The notes beneath the pieces were generated by a model that had not been told where the DNA came from, did not search any database, and saw only the letters and a list, made by a program, of their open reading frames with translations. Below, one piece after another: positions 50,498 to 54,812 of a stretch of 54,812 bases of DNA. The stretch is taken from contig BDTT01000038.1 of assembly GCA_002897995.1 (NCBI GenBank), forward strand, positions 1 through 54,812. The letters run 5' to 3'. The stretch's first letter is position 1, and each line of letters begins with the position of its first letter. Source of the DNA: a bacterium BMS3Bbin10 (lineage in GTDB: Bacteria > Pseudomonadota > Alphaproteobacteria > Rhizobiales > Methyloligellaceae). The position numbers and the translations under genes are program-made.

Positions 50498-51270
50498 GCG
50501 CCGCCCTCCTCGTTTGCCGGGAGAGAGAAATCGAGCTTCACCACATCGCCGCGATAATTGACGATCCCCACATAGATGACACAGCCGGCCCTGTCCTGAA
50601 CCACCCGCCGCAGAATGCCGATCGGTGAGCCGATGGGGACTTTGAGCCCGTCCGCCACGGGGGCGTCGGCGGTGCCGATGGTGAGCGTCTGGCGAATATT
50701 CGTAATCTCCACACCGCGCATGCGCTCGATGACGGGGATAATCATTTCCCTGTCGAAACGCTTTGGCGCACGGGCATAGAGCGTCGCGTCGAGATGCATA
50801 TCCACCACCGCGTAGGCGCGCTCGCCGCGCCCGTGCAGACGCCGCATATGCCGGTAGGAGGATACTGCGCTCCCGTCTCCGGGCTCCAGATGGGGTACGC
50901 TTTCCCCGGCATTGACCTCAATGATACGCGACCAGTTGCCCTCCAATGCGTGGATGAGTTCATCGCGGCTGGTCGCCAGCTTGAACCATTCCGGGCCCGC
51001 GCTGTCGGAAACGAAAGTGCCCCGCCCGCGCCGGCGCCAGATCATGCCTTCCAGCTCCAGCAGGTTCAGCGCCTGGCGCAGGGTGACGCGCGACACGTGA
51101 AACTCGCGCTCGAGCTCCTCCAGAGTGGGAAGCTGGTCGCGCGCGGCCCACAGCCCCGAGCGAATCCGCTGGCGGAACACATTGGCCACCTGGGTATAAA
51201 GCGTGCCGTGCTTCCCGGAGAAAACCGGGGGCTCCTTGACACTGGCGGGTTCAGCTACATCGAGAGGCAT
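50494..51270 (-). CDS. GntR family regulator with UTRA domain, first gene of the SDH-Suy run
   Basis: 258 residues from the ATG at 51270; the upstream extension crosses the A+T-rich promoter and is not used. The winged helix-turn-helix is WAARDQLPTLEELEREFHVS and RVTLRQALNLLELEGMIWRR, followed by a UTRA ligand domain (YRHMRRLHGRGERAYAVVDM, RGVEITNIRQTLTIGTADAP, VIYVGIVNYRGDVVKLDFSL). Being the first gene of the 12-gene run and overlapping the next gene, it probably senses the pathway substrate and represses its own operon. Confidence 0.86.
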   Translation of the reverse strand: MPLDVAEPASVKEPPVFSGKHGTLYTQVANVFRQRIRSGLWAARDQLPTLEELEREFHVSRVTLRQALNLLELEGMIWRRRGRGTFVSDSAGPEWFKLATSRDELIHALEGNWSRIIEVNAGESVPHLEPGDGSAVSSYRHMRRLHGRGERAYAVVDMHLDATLYARAPKRFDREMIIPVIERMRGVEITNIRQTLTIGTADAPVADGLKVPIGSPIGILRRVVQDRAGCVIYVGIVNYRGDVVKLDFSLPANEEGGA

Positions 51271-51679
51271 GGGACCGGACAACGCGTCATAGGTATCTAA
51301 AAGTATTAAAGATAGTATATTAGGTTTTTTAGCCGGGCAAGAGGTCAATTTGGGGAGAGAATAAAAGACCGGCGGCGCCGGCCGGCACCCGCGCATCGCG
51401 GGTCCGGGGAAAGGCGGGCTCGCGGGATCTTTGTTGAAACAGCCGGATTGAAAAAAGTGTGAGGGGGACGGCCGGACCGGGCCATCGCCGGGCCGTCCCC
51501 ACTCTGTGGCTCTGACTTTTTGTCAGAACGCGGCTGAAGGTTTTAGATAACGAATCCTGCAACCTGCAGTTGTATTTCTTATAATGCCGGTATGGTTAAC
51601 AGCCGGTAAACGCGTGAGGCCATTGCGCACAATCTTTGCCGGAGGTGAGCGGGCGGCCCGGAATAGTTTACAAAACGCG
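51271..51679. other. Promoter region of the SDH-Suy operon and intergenic spacer
   Basis: About 400 bp. Nearest the GntR start is an A+T-rich block (51291-51330) with the inverted repeat tatct (51294-51298) / agata (51310-51314), a candidate operator/promoter. Further on is a GC hairpin (ggggacggcc 51464-51473 / ggccgtcccc 51491-51500) that could end a transcript. No gene was recognised. Confidence 0.45.
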
Positions 51680-52087
51680 CTAACGTATCAGTTGATTGGC
51701 GGAATCAATCCGCACGACCGTGCTCCGGGTTCCATCGTTAAAAGTCAGCTGCACGGCAATCTCGGACGCCGTGCCGAGGGGAAGCGTAATATAGGGCGTG
51801 CCGGTTGTGATTTTCTGCGGCGCCTTCGGGTCGCAGGGCTGGAGCGTCCACACCTTGTCGAGCGCTTGCGTATTGAGGGAGTAGCGCACCTGGGATATGC
51901 CGCAGCGATAGGCCTCCAGATGCGTGAAATAGATGAACTGGCGGCCGTTATAGTCGCGGAAATAGGCCCAGCTTCCCCGGGTCATGTCCAGCACCTTGGG
52001 CTCCTGGCCCATGAGGCCCTGAGCGCCCGCGCCCCCCGCCGCAAGACCAAGAATAATCGCCGTGACCGAACACAGGGCGCGGCTCAT
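51680..52087 (-). CDS. Small secreted protein of unknown function
   Basis: 135 residues from the ATG at 52087 (GGAG 11 bases upstream; a GTG three codons earlier is possible). Signal peptide SRALCSVTAIILGLAAGGAGAQG. The mature part GSWAYFRDYNGRQFIYFTHL, AYRCGISQVRYSLNTQALDK and WTLQPCDPKAPQKITTGTPY has two Cys and a beta-rich character. I do not recognise a named family; it resembles small conserved alphaproteobacterial exported proteins. Confidence 0.65.
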   Translation of the reverse strand: MSRALCSVTAIILGLAAGGAGAQGLMGQEPKVLDMTRGSWAYFRDYNGRQFIYFTHLEAYRCGISQVRYSLNTQALDKVWTLQPCDPKAPQKITTGTPYITLPLGTASEIAVQLTFNDGTRSTVVRIDSANQLIR

Positions 52088-52334
52088 GAGCTTCACCGCT
52101 CCGCCCCCGCCCTTATTTCGCCCGCTCGCCATAGCAAAACCTAACCCGGTTGCAGCTCCCGTGCCAGAGAAAGGCTCTCTTATACGCGGTTGCGCTGACC
52201 TTGACTCATAGCCGAATGGGCAAGCCATTGAGATAATGGTCCTTTTTGCCTCAAGCACCGCTGGCCGTCAGCGCAACCTGGTATTAACCGCCAAAGTCCA
52301 TACTTAATCGGATCCTGCGTGAGGTCGCACCCCC

Positions 52335-52844
52335 GTGAAGTTTCGAACCGTTCCTGTCCTGCTGGCCGTTCTCGCCCTTGGCGCCTGCGCCGAAAGCCCG
52401 GCAGGCAAATCCGCGCCCGGGCCGCGCCTCGCCCTGTCTCAGGTGACGCTGGAGCCGGAAACAGCGCGGCGCATGATCAACGGCTATCGCGCGAAACGCG
52501 GCCTGCCCGCGCTGACGATGGAAAAACGCCTCACGCGCGCGGCGATGCAGCACGCCGCGGACCTGGCCGGGGGCGACCGGATTTCCCACACCGGCTCGGA
52601 CGGGTCCGACCCCTGGGCCCGGGTGAGGGCGAACGGCTACCGGCCGCAACTGGCGGCGGAGAATGTGGGCGCCGGACAACGCTCCTTCGCCGAAGTCCTG
52701 CAAGGGTGGAAGGACAGCCCCGGCCACAACAAGAACCTGCTGCTTGCCGACGCCACCCAAATGGGTATCGCGCTGGTGACCAATCCCGGCAGCCGGTATC
52801 AGACCTTCTGGGCGCTGGTGCTGGGAAACCCGTCCAGGTCCTGA
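52335..52844 (+). CDS. CAP/SCP-domain lipoprotein
   Basis: 169 residues from a GTG. The lipobox is LALGACAES (Cys at about 18), so it is an outer- or inner-membrane-anchored protein. CAP domain motifs: INGYRAKRGLPALTMEKRLT, AAMQHAADLAGGDRISHTGS (active-site-like His), AAENVGAGQRSFAEVLQGWK, and SPGHNKNLLLADATQMGIAL (second His). Bacterial CAP proteins are poorly understood. Confidence 0.85.
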   Translation: MKFRTVPVLLAVLALGACAESPAGKSAPGPRLALSQVTLEPETARRMINGYRAKRGLPALTMEKRLTRAAMQHAADLAGGDRISHTGSDGSDPWARVRANGYRPQLAAENVGAGQRSFAEVLQGWKDSPGHNKNLLLADATQMGIALVTNPGSRYQTFWALVLGNPSRS

Positions 52845-52906
52845 TCGCTAGATCGCTTCATGTTTTGATGGAATCAAAACCGCGATCTTGGCTTTGTTTA
52901 TGCATA

Positions 52907-54322
52907 TCATTTTTCCGATAACCGGTTCCCGCTTATCGGTGATACGCACCAGACCCGGCAGTTGAGCCCAAGCCGCATTCGCACCGCCACGGCCATGGTT
53001 ACGGCGCCGAACGCCATCGACACTGCCGTCGCGACGCCCGCCCCCATCAATCCATAAGCTGGGATGAGCGCAAAATTGAGCGCAAGATTAAGCCCCGCGG
53101 ACCCGAATAATACGGCGGCGCAGGTTTTCTGCTCGCCCAGCATGTTGAGGATCAACTCCACCGGGCCCACGGCGGCGCGGATCAGGAGCCCCGCCGCCAG
53201 CACGAACATGACCGGATAGCTGGAGGTGAATTCCGCGCCGAACAGCCACAGCAGCGGCTTGCCGAAGACAAGCAGGACCGCCGCTCCGGCGAGAGAGGGC
53301 CAGAATGTCCATTTCACCGCGTCGTACACGGCCCCTTGCAGTTCATCGCGCTCTCCGCGCGCATTGAGGGCGGAGAAGCGTTTCGCCGACGCGGCGCCCA
53401 CGGCGAAATGAACCAGGGCGACAAGAGAGATGATCTTGACCGCGGCGAAGTAAACCGCCACCTGCGAGGGGTCCACATAGCGCGACAGGACGAGGATATC
53501 GGTGTTCTGCAGAAGCATTTCGAAGCCGTTGACCAGCAGCAGCGGCAGCGCCGTGCGCACCCATAAACCGGTCTGATAGGCGCGCGGGCCGGGGTCCATA
53601 TCCGCCGCCACGCCGCGCTTCAGTCGCCACGCCTGGATCATGGCCGAAACCCAGCAGGAGAAGATCGCGGCGCCCGCCGCGGTCGCCGCCGTCATCTCCA
53701 TTCCCGCGGCGAATGCGCCGGCCATGGCCAGCAGCAGCAATGCCGGACGCAGGATATAGGGCGGCAGGAGCGCGACGCGCATCCACCCGTAACCGCGCGC
53801 GATGCTATCCTGGATGTCGACCAGCGTATACATGGGCAGGCAAAACAGGATGAGGAACGCGGGCAGCACGTAATAGCTGCTCACCATGTGGCCGAACCAG
53901 TACAGGCCGGCAAAACCCGCCAGCGCCGTGAGCGTGCTGGCCGAGACCGCAATCAGCGGCGCGCGCGCCAGCAGGCCGCGCAGCAGCGCCAATTGTCCCC
54001 TCTCGCGATACTGGGGCACAAAGCGGTTGCACGATACGCTCAGCCCGAGCGGCGCAAGCCCGCCGAGTATCAGCACCCAAACCCAGACGAAAACGAAAAT
54101 CCCGTATTCGAAACTGCCCATCCAGCGGGCAAGCAGGATTTGCGTGACAAAAGCGATGCCGGCGCTGGCGATACGAACGAGGAAGGCGAAAAGAGCGGCG
54201 CGGTGTGTCGCGGCATTGTCTCCCTCCGCGCCTGACAAACGGCCCAGAAGCCTGTCGAACGCCGCGGGCGGTGCGACGAAAGGCGGGCGTCCCGCGCCGG
54301 GTGCAGCCTCTCCCAACGACAT
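52907..54322 (-). CDS. Polysaccharide flippase-like membrane protein (Wzx/MATE-type)
   Basis: 471 residues from the ATG at 54322, which has GGGGAGG 6 bases upstream; a TTG seven codons earlier is less likely. About 12-14 hydrophobic helices with the oligosaccharide-flippase pattern: ALFAFLVRIASAGIAFVTQI LLARW-type start, SFEYGIFVFVWVWVLILGGL, LVDIQDSIARGYGWMRVALL and the late GLMGAGVATAVSMAFGAVTM. It should export lipid-linked sugars across the inner membrane; no glycosyltransferase genes are seen nearby. Confidence 0.85.
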   Translation of the reverse strand: MSLGEAAPGAGRPPFVAPPAAFDRLLGRLSGAEGDNAATHRAALFAFLVRIASAGIAFVTQILLARWMGSFEYGIFVFVWVWVLILGGLAPLGLSVSCNRFVPQYRERGQLALLRGLLARAPLIAVSASTLTALAGFAGLYWFGHMVSSYYVLPAFLILFCLPMYTLVDIQDSIARGYGWMRVALLPPYILRPALLLLAMAGAFAAGMEMTAATAAGAAIFSCWVSAMIQAWRLKRGVAADMDPGPRAYQTGLWVRTALPLLLVNGFEMLLQNTDILVLSRYVDPSQVAVYFAAVKIISLVALVHFAVGAASAKRFSALNARGERDELQGAVYDAVKWTFWPSLAGAAVLLVFGKPLLWLFGAEFTSSYPVMFVLAAGLLIRAAVGPVELILNMLGEQKTCAAVLFGSAGLNLALNFALIPAYGLMGAGVATAVSMAFGAVTMAVAVRMRLGLNCRVWCVSPISGNRLSEK

Positions 54323-54367
54323 GGCGAACCTCCCCAAACCCAAGGGAACGAACCTATCCTTTCCCGC

Positions 54368-54580
54368 TTAAGAAAGGGTTGGCGGGGCGGCGGTCCGTTC
54401 CAGATGAGCACGGACTTCGTCCCAGACGGCGGCGCGGGCGCGATCGCCGATAACCTCATGCTCCAGCACAAAATTTCTGGCGACTTCTCCGGCGCGCGGG
54501 CCGTAACGCCGGGCGAGCACGCCCGCCATTGCCTGAATCTCGCTCGAAGTCGGCGCGGCGGATGGGGCGATCTGTGTCAT
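54368..54580 (-). CDS. Small conserved protein of unknown function
   Basis: 70 residues: SEIQAMAGVLARRYGPRAGE, VARNFVLEHEVIGDRARAAV, WDEVRAHLERTAAP. A mostly helical small protein of the RYGxxAxxxA...GDxxRAxxW type seen widely in alphaproteobacteria, without a known function. No signal or membrane segment. Confidence 0.6.
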   Translation of the reverse strand: MTQIAPSAAPTSSEIQAMAGVLARRYGPRAGEVARNFVLEHEVIGDRARAAVWDEVRAHLERTAAPPTLS

Positions 54581-54721
54581 TTCTGGACTCCCGGCATGAG
54601 TTGAACTCTTTCAGGAGCAAGATGCGCGCCAGCAAGGGAGTGGACAAAAGGGGGCAGCGATCCGCCGGTCAGATGGCGCCGCGGCGTGCACCCCCGGCGA
54701 CGCCGGGGACGCCCGGGCGCG

Positions 54722-54812
54722 CTACTTCTTCTTGCGGATGGTCTTTTTGCGCGCGCGCCTCTTGCGCACCTTGCGTTTCCTTTTGCAAATGACCGAGCGC
54801 AAATCGGGCGCG
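54722..54812 (-). CDS. C-terminal tail of a basic protein, continues beyond window
   Basis: The last 29 codons of a minus-strand frame open to the window end. The tail is strikingly Lys/Arg-rich (CKRKRKVRKRRARKKTIRKK plus a final Lys). It could be a nucleic-acid-binding tail or the basic end of a membrane protein. The family cannot be named from the fragment. Confidence 0.4.
   Translation of the reverse strand, partial: APDLRSVICKRKRKVRKRRARKKTIRKKK

Overview
The window looks like a chromosomal stretch of a GC-rich alphaproteobacterium. Supporting signs are the four-subunit sarcosine oxidase operon, Xsc/Suy sulfonate enzymes, the cox/xdhC set, and palindromic intergenic repeats of the CTTCGAGACGC...CTCCTCAGGATGAGG type that are common in Hyphomicrobiales and relatives. 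I cannot name the genus. No ribosomal or other taxonomic marker is present except one tRNA-Arg.

Left part (1-20.2 kb), accessory in character: a 5'-cut tyrosine integrase; a complete IS1182-type insertion sequence with 33-bp inverted repeats; a truncated short-chain dehydrogenase; a 97-bp MITE-like inverted repeat; then a compact three-gene operon (inositol-3-phosphate synthase, IMPase-family phosphatase, fused inositol-1-P cytidylyltransferase/CDP-alcohol phosphotransferase). That enzyme set is the one used for di-myo-inositol phosphate, a solute best known from hyperthermophiles. Next come a small secreted protein and a polar amino-acid-type ABC importer with a co-oriented EEP hydrolase. 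A GntR/UTRA regulator follows, with four copies of a TGGTnTAnwCCA-like operator, then a divergent SerB-like phosphatase and soxBDAG. The part ends at an S24-peptidase repressor remnant and tRNA-Arg(CCT), a plausible island boundary.

Middle (20.4-28.5 kb): cytochrome c; a divergent molybdenum-hydroxylase locus (coxG, xdhC1, xdhC2, mocA on minus; coxSML on plus, with the form II PYRGAGR active-site motif); an NTF2-like protein; and a first phosphotransacetylase.

Sulfonate region (28.6-51.3 kb): after an HMA-domain/outer-membrane-barrel pair come pta-xsc with an IclR regulator; a second IclR divergent from an acylating (sulfoacet)aldehyde dehydrogenase plus a two-subunit succinyl-CoA-synthetase-like ligase (predicted ADP-forming sulfoacetate activation); an MFS carrier; and a GST. 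A colinear 12-gene minus-strand run follows, listed in transcription order: GntR, SDH-like iron-sulfur protein, two membrane anchors, SDH-like flavoprotein, class I fumarase/tartrate dehydratase alpha and beta, SuyA, SuyB, D-tartrate-dehydratase-like enolase, SlcC and ComC. Together these genes should take sulfoacetate and sulfolactate to acetyl-CoA or pyruvate plus sulfite. The SDH-fumarase-hydroxyacid dehydrogenase part resembles half a TCA cycle wired to a C-S lyase, and may handle a sulfonated C4 acid such as sulfosuccinate (inference).

Right end (51.7-54.8 kb): small secreted protein, CAP-domain lipoprotein, Wzx-like flippase, a small conserved protein and the basic C-terminal tail of a gene that leaves the window. 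Coding potential was judged by eye; no database search was possible.
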